Assembly (NCBI RefSeq): GCF_000015865.1
Contig: NC_009012.1
Span: forward strand, 3,589,081-3,653,080
Source: Acetivibrio thermocellus ATCC 27405
GTDB taxonomy: Bacteria; Bacillota; Clostridia; Acetivibrionales; Acetivibrionaceae
DNA length: 64,000 nt
Direction of reading: 5' to 3'
Shown: piece after piece, positions 42,101 to 49,423 of the stretch
How positions within the stretch are numbered: position 1 is the stretch's first letter
Layout: each line of letters begins with the position of its first letter
The notes under the pieces: generated by a model
The model's database searches: none
Told to the model about the DNA's origin: nothing
What the model saw: the letters and a program-made list of their open reading frames with translations, nothing else
Translations under genes and position numbers: made by a program

Positions 42101-43090
42101 CCGTCAGACGAGCCGACACCATCTGACGAACCAACACCGTCAGACGAGCCAACGCCATCTGACGAACCGACACCGTCTGATGAGCCAACACCATCTGATG
42201 AACCGACTCCGTCAGAGACACCTGAGGAGCCGACACCGACTACTACACCGACACCAACACCGTCGACAACGCCTACAAGTGGCAGCGGAGGCAGTGGTGG
42301 AAGCGGTGGTGGCGGCGGAGGTGGTGGAGGAACTGTACCTACATCTCCAACACCGACACCGACATCTAAACCGACGTCTACACCTGCACCGACAGAAATC
42401 GAAGAGCCTACACCATCTGATGTGCCTGGTGCAATCGGTGGAGAACATAGAGCATACTTAAGAGGATATCCGGATGGAAGCTTCAGGCCTGAAAGAAATA
42501 TAACAAGAGCTGAAGCGGCGGTAATCTTTGCTAAGTTGCTTGGAGCCGATGAAAGCTATGGAGCTCAGTCTGCAAGTCCATATAGTGATTTGGCTGATAC
42601 TCACTGGGCTGCATGGGCAATCAAATTTGCAACAAGCCAGGGCTTGTTCAAAGGATATCCGGACGGTACGTTTAAACCTGATCAGAACATAACGAGAGCG
42701 GAATTCGCAACTGTGGTACTCCACTTCCTGACAAAAGTTAAGGGTCAGGAAATAATGAGCAAGCTTGCAACAATAGATATAAGTAATCCGAAGTTTGACG
42801 ATTGTGTCGGACATTGGGCACAAGAGTTTATTGAGAAATTGACAAGCTTGGGTTATATTAGTGGCTATCCTGACGGAACGTTCAAGCCGCAAAACTATAT
42901 TAAACGTTCCGAAAGTGTGGCACTGATTAACAGAGCTCTGGAGAGAGGTCCGCTTAATGGAGCGCCGAAGCTCTTCCCGGATGTTAACGAATCATACTGG
43001 GCATTTGGCGACATTATGGACGGTGCTCTCGACCACAGTTACATTATCGAAGATGAGAAAGAAAAATTCGTTAAATTGCTCGAAGATTAA
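36149..43090 (+). CDS. olpB: Cell-surface anchoring scaffoldin OlpB
   Basis: A 2313-residue surface protein. Signal peptide ~1-29 (VNMSFAEA). Seven type II cohesins start near residues 35, 206, 408, 610, 812, 1014 and 1212; copies 2-6 are nearly identical, copies 1 and 7 divergent. A Pro/Thr/Ser/Asp/Glu-rich segment (~1374-2040) made of SDEPTP units follows, then a Gly-rich hinge (SGGSGGSGGGGGGGGGT) and three SLH modules (~2100-2313: [55 protein letters not shown]). The cohesins bind CipA's type II dockerin, so up to seven cellulosomes can be held; SLH modules attach to secondary cell-wall polymers. It lies 151 bp after cipA and ends at a strong terminator. Ribosome site GGGGGG is 12 bases before the ATG. 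Confidence 0.98.
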   Translation: MKRKNKVLSILLTLLLIISTTSVNMSFAEATPSIEMVLDKTEVHVGDVITATIKVNNIRKLAGYQLNIKFDPEVLQPVDPATGEEFTDKSMPVNRVLLTNSKYGPTPVAGNDIKSGIINFATGYNNLTAYKSSGIDEHTGIIGEIGFKVLKKQNTSIRFEDTLSMPGAISGTSLFDWDAETITGYEVIQPDLIVVEAEPLKDASVALELDKTKVKVGDIITATIKIENMKNFAGYQLNIKYDPTMLEAIELETGSAIAKRTWPVTGGTVLQSDNYGKTTAVANDVGAGIINFAEAYSNLTKYRETGVAEETGIIGKIGFRVLKAGSTAIRFEDTTAMPGAIEGTYMFDWYGENIKGYSVVQPGEIVVEGEEPGEEPTEEPVPTETSVDPTPTVTEEPVPSELPDSYVIMELDKTKVKVGDIITATIKIENMKNFAGYQLNIKYDPTMLEAIELETGSAIAKRTWPVTGGTVLQSDNYGKTTAVANDVGAGIINFAEAYSNLTKYRETGVAEETGIIGKIGFRVLKAGSTAIRFEDTTAMPGAIEGTYMFDWYGENIKGYSVVQPGEIVVEGEEPGEEPTEEPVPTETSVDPTPTVTEEPVPSELPDSYVIMELDKTKVKVGDIITATIKIENMKNFAGYQLNIKYDPTMLEAIELETGSAIAKRTWPVTGGTVLQSDNYGKTTAVANDVGAGIINFAEAYSNLTKYRETGVAEETGIIGKIGFRVLKAGSTAIRFEDTTAMPGAIEGTYMFDWYGENIKGYSVVQPGEIVAEGEEPGEEPTEEPVPTETSADPTPTVTEEPVPSELPDSYVIMELDKTKVKVGDIITATIKIENMKNFAGYQLNIKYDPTMLEAIELETGSAIAKRTWPVTGGTVLQSDNYGKTTAVANDVGAGIINFAEAYSNLTKYRETGVAEETGIIGKIGFRVLKAGSTAIRFEDTTAMPGAIEGTYMFDWYGENIKGYSVVQPGEIVAEGEEPGEEPTEEPVPTETPVDPTPTVTEEPVPSELPDSYVIMELDKTKVKVGDIITATIKIENMKNFAGYQLNIKYDPTMLEAIELETGSAIAKRTWPVTGGTVLQSDNYGKTTAVANDVGAGIINFAEAYSNLTKYRETGVAEETGIIGKIGFRVLKAGSTAIRFEDTTAMPGAIEGTYMFDWYGENIKGYSVVQPGEIVAEGEEPTEEPVPTETPVDPTPTVTEEPVPSELPDSYVIMELDKTKVKEGDVIIATIRVNNIKNLAGYQIGIKYDPKVLEAFNIETGDPIDEGTWPAVGGTILKNRDYLPTGVAINNVSKGILNFAAYYVYFDDYREEGKSEDTGIIGNIGFRVLKAEDTTIRFEELESMPGSIDGTYMLDWYLNRISGYVVIQPAPIKAASDEPIPTDTPSDEPTPSDEPTPSDEPTPSDEPTPSDEPTPSETPEEPIPTDTPSDEPTPSDEPTPSDEPTPSDEPTPSDEPTPSETPEEPIPTDTPSDEPTPSDEPTPSDEPTPSDEPTPSDEPTPSETPEEPIPTDTPSDEPTPSDEPTPSDEPTPSDEPTPSDEPTPSETPEEPIPTDTPSDEPTPSDEPTPSDEPTPSDEPTPSDEPTPSDEPTPSDEPTPSETPEEPIPTDTPSDEPTPSDEPTPSDEPTPSDEPTPSDEPTPSDEPTPSDEPTPSETPEEPIPTDTPSDEPTPSDEPTPSDEPTPSDEPTPSDEPTPSETPEEPIPTDTPSDEPTPSDEPTPSDEPTPSDEPTPSDEPTPSETPEEPIPTDTPSDEPTPSDEPTPSDEPTPSDEPTPSDEPTPSETPEEPIPTDTPSDEPTPSDEPTPSDEPTPSDEPTPSDEPTPSETPEEPIPTDTPSDEPTPSDEPTPSDEPTPSDEPTPSDEPTPSETPEEPIPTDTPSDEPTPSDEPTPSDEPTPSDEPTPSDEPTPSETPEEPIPTDTPSDEPTPSDEPTPSDEPTPSDEPTPSDEPTPSDEPTPSDEPTPSETPEEPIPTDTPSDEPTPSDEPTPSDEPTPSDEPTPSDEPTPSDEPTPSDEPTPSETPEEPTPTTTPTPTPSTTPTSGSGGSGGSGGGGGGGGGTVPTSPTPTPTSKPTSTPAPTEIEEPTPSDVPGAIGGEHRAYLRGYPDGSFRPERNITRAEAAVIFAKLLGADESYGAQSASPYSDLADTHWAAWAIKFATSQGLFKGYPDGTFKPDQNITRAEFATVVLHFLTKVKGQEIMSKLATIDISNPKFDDCVGHWAQEFIEKLTSLGYISGYPDGTFKPQNYIKRSESVALINRALERGPLNGAPKLFPDVNESYWAFGDIMDGALDHSYIIEDEKEKFVKLLED
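36763..39790 (+). repeat. Tandem 606-bp cohesin-plus-linker repeats in olpB
   Basis: The cohesin start GAACTGGATAAGACGAAGG (GAATTGGAT.. in the last) occurs at 36770, 37376, 37982, 38588, 39194 and 39788. Four intervals are exactly 606 bp and the last is 594 bp, due to loss of 12 bp in the linker. Sequence between copies is nearly invariant. Confidence 0.93.
40270..42240 (+). repeat. ~2-kb low-complexity SDEPTP repeat in olpB
   Basis: About 14 higher-order units, each EEPIPTDTP followed by five or seven SDEPTP hexads and SETP (129-bp or 165-bp periods), with 18-bp sub-periodicity. Codon choice alternates within a unit (TCAGAC/TCTGAT, CCAACA/CCGACA) but the alternation is itself copied between units, showing the unit amplified as a block. 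Three frames are open through most of it as a by-product. Confidence 0.92.
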
Positions 43091-43121
43091 TGTTGTGTAA
43101 GATAAATTGAAATGATATGTC

Positions 43122-43162
43122 AAAAGCTGTTGCGTTTAGTTCTTTGACGCAGCAGCTTTTTT
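43122..43162 (+). terminator. Terminator after olpB
   Basis: AAAAGCTGTTGCGT - 11-nt loop - ACGCAGCAGCTTTT followed by TT, 30 bp after the olpB stop. It separates cipA/olpB from orf2p/olpA. Confidence 0.88.
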
Positions 43163-43230
43163 ATATTTGAAAGTAAAAAGCAAACAAGATTCAGATTTCC
43201 TGAAAAACAACAGATTATTCGCAAAATGAC

Positions 43231-43259
43231 TTGAAACATTGAAAAAACTAATTTATAAT
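43231..43259 (+). promoter_or_regulatory. Candidate orf2p promoter
   Basis: TTGAAA at 43231-43236 and a consensus TATAAT at 43254-43259 with 17 bp between. It implies a ~490-nt untranslated leader before orf2p. I found no gene or known riboswitch in 43260-43761. Confidence 0.55.
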
Positions 43260-43761
43260 AAAAATATAACGGATATCCAATTCAAGTGCTTATAGAGACT
43301 GAAATATGTTCCAGTGGTTACTGTAATCGATTTATTTTTCTGGGGAGGAATTATTGTGGTGTGTCATTTTTAAAAATCATATCCTTTCTTGTTTAAAAAG
43401 ATAACGCTTGAAAAATCATTCAGAGACGTTTGTAATGTACCAGCTCTTATCCCCGCTATTGCCACAGTCTATTCACTCCAATTGAAAAATTCAAAACGTT
43501 CGCTGTAAGTATAACGGTAGATTAATTAAAAGGTGTAATTGGGATAACATAACCCTAAGGTAGTTTTGCTGTTTTAAAGATTAAATACGACAATAGTGTT
43601 AGCAACTGTTTTTGAGCGTGATAACAATAAAGTTTGCTGTTTTTTATAAAAAACAATAAATAACATAAAAAATTAATATTGGGGGTGTTAAATGGATACA
43701 TAAACATAAAAATAAATGGACAACAAATAAAACTATTATATGATATATTTGGGGGGGTTTT

Positions 43762-45828
43762 ATGAAAAAAAACAATGTATTAACAATAGCAGCTATGATA
43801 GCGCTTCTTCTAACCAGCTTACTTACAAGTATAACTTTTGGGGAGACTTCGAGTATACCTTCAAGAATATCTATGGAGCTTGACAAGACAAAAGCAAACA
43901 TAGGCGACATAATTATAGCCACAATAAGAATTGACAATATCAATAACTTTAGCGGATATCAATTAAATATAAAGTATGATCCGTCATACCTCCAGGCAGT
44001 TAATCCTTTGACAGGAGAACCGATAAAAAAGAGAACAATGCCGGCAGTGAACGGCACGGTGTTGTTAAAGGGAGATCAGTACAGTATTACTGAGGTTGTA
44101 GAAAATAACGTCGATGAAGGGATTTTAAATTTTGGCAAGGGATATGCAAATTTAACTGAATACAGGAAAAGCGGAAAACCTGAAACAACCGGAATTATTG
44201 GCAAGATAGGATTTAAAGCCTTAAAGCTTGGCAAGACGGAGATCAAATTTGAGAACACACCCGTCATGCCTGGGGCAAAAGAAGGAACACTGCTGTTTGA
44301 CTGGGATGCAGAAACTATAACGGAATATAATGTAATTCAGCCTAAAGAACTTGCAATAACGTTACCGGACGATGCACACATTGCTTTGGAACTTGACAAG
44401 ACAAAAGTGAAAGTGGGAGATGTAATTGTTGCGACAGTAAAAGCAAAGAATATGACTAGTATGGCGGGAATTCAGGTAAATATTAAATATGACCCTGAAG
44501 TATTGCAGGCGATTGATCCTGCGACGGGAAAACCGTTTACAAAAGAAACATTACTTGTGGACCCGGAACTGTTATCAAACAGAGAATATAATCCGTTGTT
44601 AACAGCAGTTAATGACATAAATTCCGGCATTATAAATTATGCATCTTGTTATGTATATTGGGATTCCTACAGAGAATCAGGAGTATCTGAAAGCACCGGA
44701 ATAATTGGAAAGGTTGGCTTTAAAGTGCTGAAAGCTGCCAACACCACAGTAAAACTGGAAGAAACAAGATTTACACCAAATTCGATAGACGGTACTTTGG
44801 TAATTGATTGGTATGGCCAACAGATAGTTGGTTATAAAGTAATACAGCCCGACAAAATTACTGTGATTTCAGAGCCTGAGGTACCAACACAAACACCTAC
44901 ACAGACACCGCCAACAACAACAGCACCATCGCAAACACCTACGCAGACACCGCCAACAACAACAGCACCATCACAGACACCTACACAGACACCGGCAGTA
45001 ACGCCGACGCAAAGTGCAACTCCGTCGGATCCTGGCGGAGGTGGAGGAGGCCTCCCGGGTGGTGGAGGCGGCGCTGTTAATCCTTCAGCTTCACCGACAC
45101 CAACACCGACATCCAAACCTACTCCTACTGCCACTAAAAAACCGGAGCCAACGGAAATAGAAGAACCCGAACCTGAAATACCGGGCACTGTTGGAATACA
45201 TTATTCATACCTGACAGGTTATCCGGACAAAATGTTCAGACCTGAAAAGAGTATTACAAGAGCTGAAGCAGCCGTGATTTTTGCAAAACTTTTGGGAGCA
45301 AACGAAAATACAAAGATAAACTATAATGTTTCATACACCGATGTTGACAGCTCCCATTGGGCAAGTTGGGCAATCAAATTTGTATCATACAAGAAACTGT
45401 TTACCGGATATCCTGATGGCTCGTTCAAGCCTAATCAGAATATAACGAGAGCCGAATTTTCAACGGTTGTGTTTAAGCTTCTTGTATCTGAGAAAGGTCT
45501 AAAAGAAGAAAAGATTGAAAAGTCCAAGTTTGGTGATACAAAGGGCCACTGGGCACAACAGTTTATTGAACAGCTGTCAGACCTTGGATACATCAACGGA
45601 TATCCTGATGGTACATTCAAGCCCAACAACAATATCAAACGATCAGAAAGTGTTGCCCTGATAAACAGAGCTATGGGAAGAGGGCCTTTGCATGGCGCAC
45701 CGCAGGTATTCGAGGATGTTCCTCAGACACACTGGGCTTTCAAAGATATTGCAGAGGGCGTGCTCAATCACAGATACAAACTGGACAATGAGGGCAAAGA
45801 ACAATTGCTGGAGATAATTGATAACTAA
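43762..45828 (+). CDS. orf2p: Cell-surface anchoring protein Orf2p (two type II cohesins, SLH)
   Basis: A 688-residue protein with a signal peptide to ~27 (LLTSITFG), type II cohesins at ~37-200 and ~207-370 (each with [21 protein letters not shown] openings and a VIQP end), a [11 protein letters not shown] linker repeated three times, a Gly-rich hinge and three SLH modules (~480-688: [20 protein letters not shown] and two more). Like OlpB it binds the type II dockerin of CipA and links the cellulosome to the cell wall. Both cohesins are divergent from the OlpB array and from each other, so they have not been homogenised. GGGGGGG precedes the ATG. It follows the olpB terminator and reads into olpA without a terminator. 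Confidence 0.97.
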
Positions 45829-45880
45829 AAAAATTGATGTGTTCATATCATATTAATTAAATTATTTTGGGAGGATAAGT

Positions 45881-47224
45881 ATGAAGAGAATAAAAAGAAT
45901 TTTAGCAGTGCTTACAATTTTCGCTTTGCTTGCAACTATTAATGCATTCACGTTTGTTTCACTGGCACAAACAAACACCATTGAAATAATTATAGGTAAT
46001 GTCAAAGCACGACCGGGTGACAGAATTGAGGTGCCGGTAAGCCTGAAAAATGTTCCTGACAAAGGAATAGTCAGTTCAGACTTCGTAATTGAATATGACT
46101 CAAAACTCTTTAAAGTAATAGAATTAAAGGCCGGAGACATTGTGGAAAATCCTTCAGAAAGCTTTAGTTACAATGTAGTGGAGAAGGACGAAATTATTGC
46201 CGTTTTGTATTTGGAAGAAACCGGTTTGGGTATCGAGGCCATAAGAACCGACGGAGTATTCTTTACAATAGTGATGGAAGTAAGCAAAGATGTAAAGCCG
46301 GGGATTAGCCCGATAAAATTTGAAAGCTTTGGGGCTACTGCAGATAATGATATGAACGAAATGACCCCAAAACTTGTGGAAGGTAAAGTGGAAATTATTG
46401 AAGCATCCGCTCCGGAGGCAACTCCGACACCGGGTTCAACGGCCGGATCGGGTGCAGGTGGCGGTACGGGTTCTTCCGGTTCCGGACAGCCGTCAGCAAC
46501 GCCAACGCCAACGGCAACGGAAAAACCGTCAACTACTCCAAAGACAACTGAGCAGCCGCATGAAGACATACCTCAGAGCGGTGGTACAGGCGAGCATGCA
46601 CCGTTCCTTAAAGGATATCCGGGGGGACTGTTCAAGCCTGAGAACAATATTACAAGGGCGGAAGCGGCAGTTATCTTTGCCAAACTTTTAGGTGCGGATG
46701 AAAACAGCGCAGGCAAAAATTCATCCATCACTTTTAAGGATTTAAAAGACAGCCACTGGGCGGCATGGGCTATAAAATATGTTACGGAGCAAAATCTCTT
46801 TGGCGGCTATCCCGACGGAACTTTTATGCCGGACAAGAGCATAACAAGGGCTGAATTTGCAACCGTTACTTACAAATTCCTTGAGAAACTTGGAAAAATC
46901 GAACAGGGAACCGATGTCAAGACTCAGTTAAAAGACATAGAAGGACACTGGGCTCAAAAGTATATTGAGACTTTGGTTGCAAAAGGATATATAAAAGGCT
47001 ATCCTGATGAAACTTTCAGACCTCAGGCAAGTATTAAGAGGGCGGAATCTGTAGCTCTCATTAACAGATCCCTTGAAAGAGGTCCGCTGAACGGTGCAGT
47101 TCTTGAGTTTACGGATGTTCCTGTAAACTATTGGGCATACAAGGATATAGCTGAGGGTGTAATTTATCACAGTTATAAAATTGATGAAAACGGACAGGAA
47201 GTAATGGTTGAAAAGCTTGATTAA
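45881..47224 (+). CDS. olpA: Surface protein OlpA (one type I cohesin, SLH)
   Basis: A 447-residue protein with a signal peptide ending near residue 29-30 (VSLA), a single type I cohesin (~33-170: IEIIIGNVKARPGDRIEVPV, DKGIVSSDFVIEYDS), a Pro/Thr/Gly linker and three SLH modules (~235-447: APFLKGYPGGLFKPENNITR and two more). The type I cohesin binds enzyme dockerins directly rather than CipA, so OlpA can display or transiently hold individual enzymes on the surface. It starts 52 bp after orf2p with GGGAGGA and no intervening terminator, so the two are probably co-transcribed. A convergent terminator follows. Confidence 0.97.
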   Translation: MKRIKRILAVLTIFALLATINAFTFVSLAQTNTIEIIIGNVKARPGDRIEVPVSLKNVPDKGIVSSDFVIEYDSKLFKVIELKAGDIVENPSESFSYNVVEKDEIIAVLYLEETGLGIEAIRTDGVFFTIVMEVSKDVKPGISPIKFESFGATADNDMNEMTPKLVEGKVEIIEASAPEATPTPGSTAGSGAGGGTGSSGSGQPSATPTPTATEKPSTTPKTTEQPHEDIPQSGGTGEHAPFLKGYPGGLFKPENNITRAEAAVIFAKLLGADENSAGKNSSITFKDLKDSHWAAWAIKYVTEQNLFGGYPDGTFMPDKSITRAEFATVTYKFLEKLGKIEQGTDVKTQLKDIEGHWAQKYIETLVAKGYIKGYPDETFRPQASIKRAESVALINRSLERGPLNGAVLEFTDVPVNYWAYKDIAEGVIYHSYKIDENGQEVMVEKLD

Positions 47225-47255
47225 CAGTTTGTAAATGCGCCGTAGATAAAAAAGA

Positions 47256-47283
47256 GGCTCAGAAAGCGTTGGCTTTCTGAGCC
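47256..47283. terminator. Bidirectional terminator between olpA and the transglutaminase gene
   Basis: GGCTCAGAAAGC - GTTG - GCTTTCTGAGCC. On the minus strand it is followed by TCTTTTTTAT (strong), on the plus strand by TTAAAAC (weaker). It terminates the two convergent genes. Confidence 0.85.
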
Positions 47284-47320
47284 TTAAAACTTGTTGGGTT
47301 TGTTTTATATGGAGGTATGC

Positions 47321-48163
47321 TTAATATTCTTCAAGTTTCTGATGATCCTTGAAAAAATCGCTGTTGTCAAAGAAGTTTCTTCCAAGAGTTGAACCAAAGG
47401 TGGAGTCAACATTAATCCATCTGCCTTCTTCGGAGATATATATTTCATTCCAGGCGTGCAATTCGTTGCTGTATGTCCCAATGAAATTTCCTTTAATCAT
47501 TTTTACCTGCAATCCTGATGCCCTGCCCAAGGCAGCAACGAGTGCAGAGAAATCGTAGCATACGCCTTTTCCGGTTTCCAAAGTGTTAAGAGCACCATAT
47601 GCATTGTCATAGTTCTTATTAAGCTGTCTTAAATATTTATCGTAATCATATTTAATATTTTTGACAACCCAATTATAGATTTTTTGGGCTTTTTCCCTGT
47701 CAGTTTTGGCGTCTTTGGTTAATTCCTTTGCCAAAGCAATTATTTTTTCATTATTGCTTTCAACATGAAGTGTGGGTACTGCAAACCTGTTTACCTCCAC
47801 GGCATTTTCAACAAACACCGTCGGTCCGAAGGTATATATTCTATCTTTCTTGTGAACCAAAACGGAAACCTGGTATTTGCCTGTTCCGTCAATAAGCCAA
47901 ATTTCCTCATTAAATTTGCCGTCAACAAGCTTAACCTCATACCAGCGCTGAATATCATCCTTGATGACAAGTATTTTGATTAAGCTGTTAACAGTTTCAC
48001 CGGCTAATGTAATTTTTCCTTCAACAGTTGACGGGATTTTTTGGAGAGAGACTCCATTGGACATTATGTACTCTGTGACGGTGGTAGTTTGTGCAAATCC
48101 CGGATTTGTAAAAATGGCAATAGTTAAGATGAGCATAGTAATACTGCTTACTATTTTTTTCAT
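47321..48163 (-). CDS. Secreted transglutaminase-like protein under c-di-GMP riboswitch control
   Basis: A 280-residue protein with a signal peptide (cleavage near TNPGFA, residue 24). Residues ~28-130 form a beta-rich domain; residues ~140-280 form the transglutaminase-like core with Cys202 (GKGVCYDFSALV), His236 (NELHAWNEIY) and Asp253 (WINVDSTFG), an intact cysteine-protease-like triad. Such proteins cleave or cross-link peptides in the envelope or matrix. The ATG follows AGGGAGGAATTG, and the downstream aptamer of a tandem c-di-GMP-I riboswitch ends just before this site. It is convergent with olpA. Substrate unknown; a link to cell-surface or cellulosome behaviour is inference. Confidence 0.9.
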   Translation of the reverse strand: MKKIVSSITMLILTIAIFTNPGFAQTTTVTEYIMSNGVSLQKIPSTVEGKITLAGETVNSLIKILVIKDDIQRWYEVKLVDGKFNEEIWLIDGTGKYQVSVLVHKKDRIYTFGPTVFVENAVEVNRFAVPTLHVESNNEKIIALAKELTKDAKTDREKAQKIYNWVVKNIKYDYDKYLRQLNKNYDNAYGALNTLETGKGVCYDFSALVAALGRASGLQVKMIKGNFIGTYSNELHAWNEIYISEEGRWINVDSTFGSTLGRNFFDNSDFFKDHQKLEEY

Positions 48164-48181
48164 AAATCAATTCCTCCCTTT

Positions 48182-48266
48182 TTCGGTAACTCAGCCGTCA
48201 TGGTTTGGAATACCAAACCGAAGACCTGGAGCTTTGCGTCCTCAATTTTCATTGAGTTTGCCTTTG
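48182..48266 (-). promoter_or_regulatory. c-di-GMP-I (GEMM) riboswitch, gene-proximal aptamer
   Basis: On the minus strand: AGGCAAACTCAATGAAAATT, then GACGCAAAGC, a GNRA-type GAAA earlier, GGTCTTCGG, CATGACGGCTG and GTTACCG. These are the conserved blocks of the GEMM aptamer. The aptamer ends ~4-10 bases before the ribosome site of the transglutaminase gene and no terminator intervenes, so control is probably translational. Confidence 0.85.
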
Positions 48267-48368
48267 TCGAAAGGGCTAAGGATGTTATCTTGGTATTCAG
48301 TTTTGAAAATGTAACAATGAAGCGAGTAAATTTAAGTCGACACGAAAGCAGGTGTTAAGAAAAATTAA

Positions 48369-48397
48369 AGCTCTGTCTGGGTATACCAAACAGAGCT
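48369..48397 (-). terminator. Hairpin/terminator between the two c-di-GMP aptamers
   Basis: On the minus strand AGCTCTGTTTGGT - ATA - CCCAGACAGAGCT is followed by TTAATTTTTC. It is placed as the expression platform of the upstream aptamer. Confidence 0.7.
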
Positions 48398-48447
48398 ATT
48401 AAGACCAAAGTGACCTTTAAGATCAAAATGATCTTACAACTTTTACT

Positions 48448-48537
48448 TTTGGCAACCCGACCGTCATAGTGTTTCCACCTTAGACTCGTTGGCTTTGCGT
48501 CTCTATCTTTCGATAGATTTGCCCTTTTCAAAAGTAC
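48448..48537 (-). promoter_or_regulatory. c-di-GMP-I (GEMM) riboswitch, promoter-proximal aptamer
   Basis: On the minus strand: AGGGCAAATCTATCGAAAGA, then GAGACGCAAAGCC, GTCTAAGGTGGAAACAC, TATGACGGTCGGGTTGCC. This is a near-consensus GEMM aptamer, better than the downstream copy. The two aptamers are ~180 nt apart in the same leader. Confidence 0.9.
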
Positions 48538-48560
48538 AATATTTACTTGTCTACAATTAT

Positions 48561-48589
48561 ATTATACCTCAAAACTAGTGGAATTTCAA
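48561..48589 (-). promoter_or_regulatory. Promoter of the riboswitch-transglutaminase unit
   Basis: On the minus strand TTGAAA (48589-48584), 17 bp, TATAAT (48566-48561); transcription would start near 48554, just upstream of the first aptamer. Confidence 0.8.
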
Positions 48590-48779
48590 TCACTTTTTAT
48601 AAAATTATGGAGATTTTTTTGGCTTTTTTATGAAAACTCAGAACTTTTCTTTAAGAACATCGTCTAATTAATATATCGTCTAATTTACATAAATATAAAG
48701 CCAAAAAATTGGAATATCGAAGTATTTATCAAGAAAATTGTATGGAAGACTGTACGGAGTATTCGGAGGGAATACAGGG

Positions 48780-48983
48780 ATGGACGGATATAACTTTACC
48801 GAAATCGGTATGCTTGTAGGAGCGGCTATAGGAGGCATACTTTCGGTAATAGGTTTTATGCTTTGGCACAGCACGATTACCTTTTCTTTTGCATTTGCAG
48901 GGATAGCTTTGGGTATTTTGGGCGGAAGCATCATGGATAAAAAATTAAAAAAGAGTAAACGGGAAAATAAGGAATTTTTATAG
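48780..48983 (+). CDS. Small two-helix membrane protein
   Basis: A 67-residue protein starting at ATG 48780, 10 bases after GGAGGG, with two hydrophobic Gly-rich helices (residues ~9-29 and ~33-51) and a very basic C-terminal tail (MDKKLKKSKRENK). A TTG at 48738 in the same frame is possible but has no site. I do not recognise the family. It is followed ~90 bp later by another small gene on the same strand; the two may form a unit. Confidence 0.5.
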   Translation: MDGYNFTEIGMLVGAAIGGILSVIGFMLWHSTITFSFAFAGIALGILGGSIMDKKLKKSKRENKEFL

Positions 48984-49075
48984 CAGGAAACTCAATTGAA
49001 TGTCATTGGCGGAATAAATCTTTCTTTATCGAAGATACTATAAATATATAATTTTATATAAAGGAGTGGCATACC

Positions 49076-49423
49076 ATAAGCAGTCAAAACGGCAATAAAA
49101 TTTTAAGGCTTTTAGGGGAGATAGAAAGTCTTGAAAAAGAAATGTGCAACATAGGAGATATATTTACGGAAATCCTGAAAGATGAAATCAATGCCAATGA
49201 CCAGCAAAAACTTTATAATGGAGTAAAAAGGCTTATAAAAAAGTATTCCCAGGAGAAAAGAGGGTTGGAAACCCTCGATGAGTTTGTAAGGGTTTTAACC
49301 GGAGGAGCTTCGTTGGAGGAACTGCTGCAAATTGCCAGAGAGGAATCACAAAATCCAACTATTACTACAGAAATTATTGTGGATGACAGCTGCCACAAAA
49401 ACGGAGAAATTCCAGCCACTTAG
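49076..49423 (+). CDS. Small helical/coiled-coil protein, apparent ATA start
   Basis: The first ATG (49142) has no ribosome site, but the frame is open upstream to an ATA at 49076, placed 9 bases after AAAGGAG (49060-49066). From there the product is 115 residues: SSQNGNKILRLLGEIESLEK, then amphipathic helices with heptad-like Leu/Ile spacing up to LEELLQIAREES, and a short tail with one Cys and one His. It is probably all-helical. I do not recognise the family. Its last 4 bases overlap the convergent methyltransferase gene. An ATG-only gene of 93 residues is the alternative. Confidence 0.5.
   Translation: MSSQNGNKILRLLGEIESLEKEMCNIGDIFTEILKDEINANDQQKLYNGVKRLIKKYSQEKRGLETLDEFVRVLTGGASLEELLQIAREESQNPTITTEIIVDDSCHKNGEIPAT

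Noticed and set aside
40270-42240. Possible CRISPR or satellite array
   Set aside because: Repeats are contiguous without unique spacers, keep the olpB frame and encode a stalk domain.
40269-42461. Long ORFs in another + frame (729 codons) and the minus strand (655 codons)
   Set aside because: They arise because an 18-bp repeat without stops is open in several frames. Composition is QMNRHR.. and SVHLMV.. monotony without ribosome sites.
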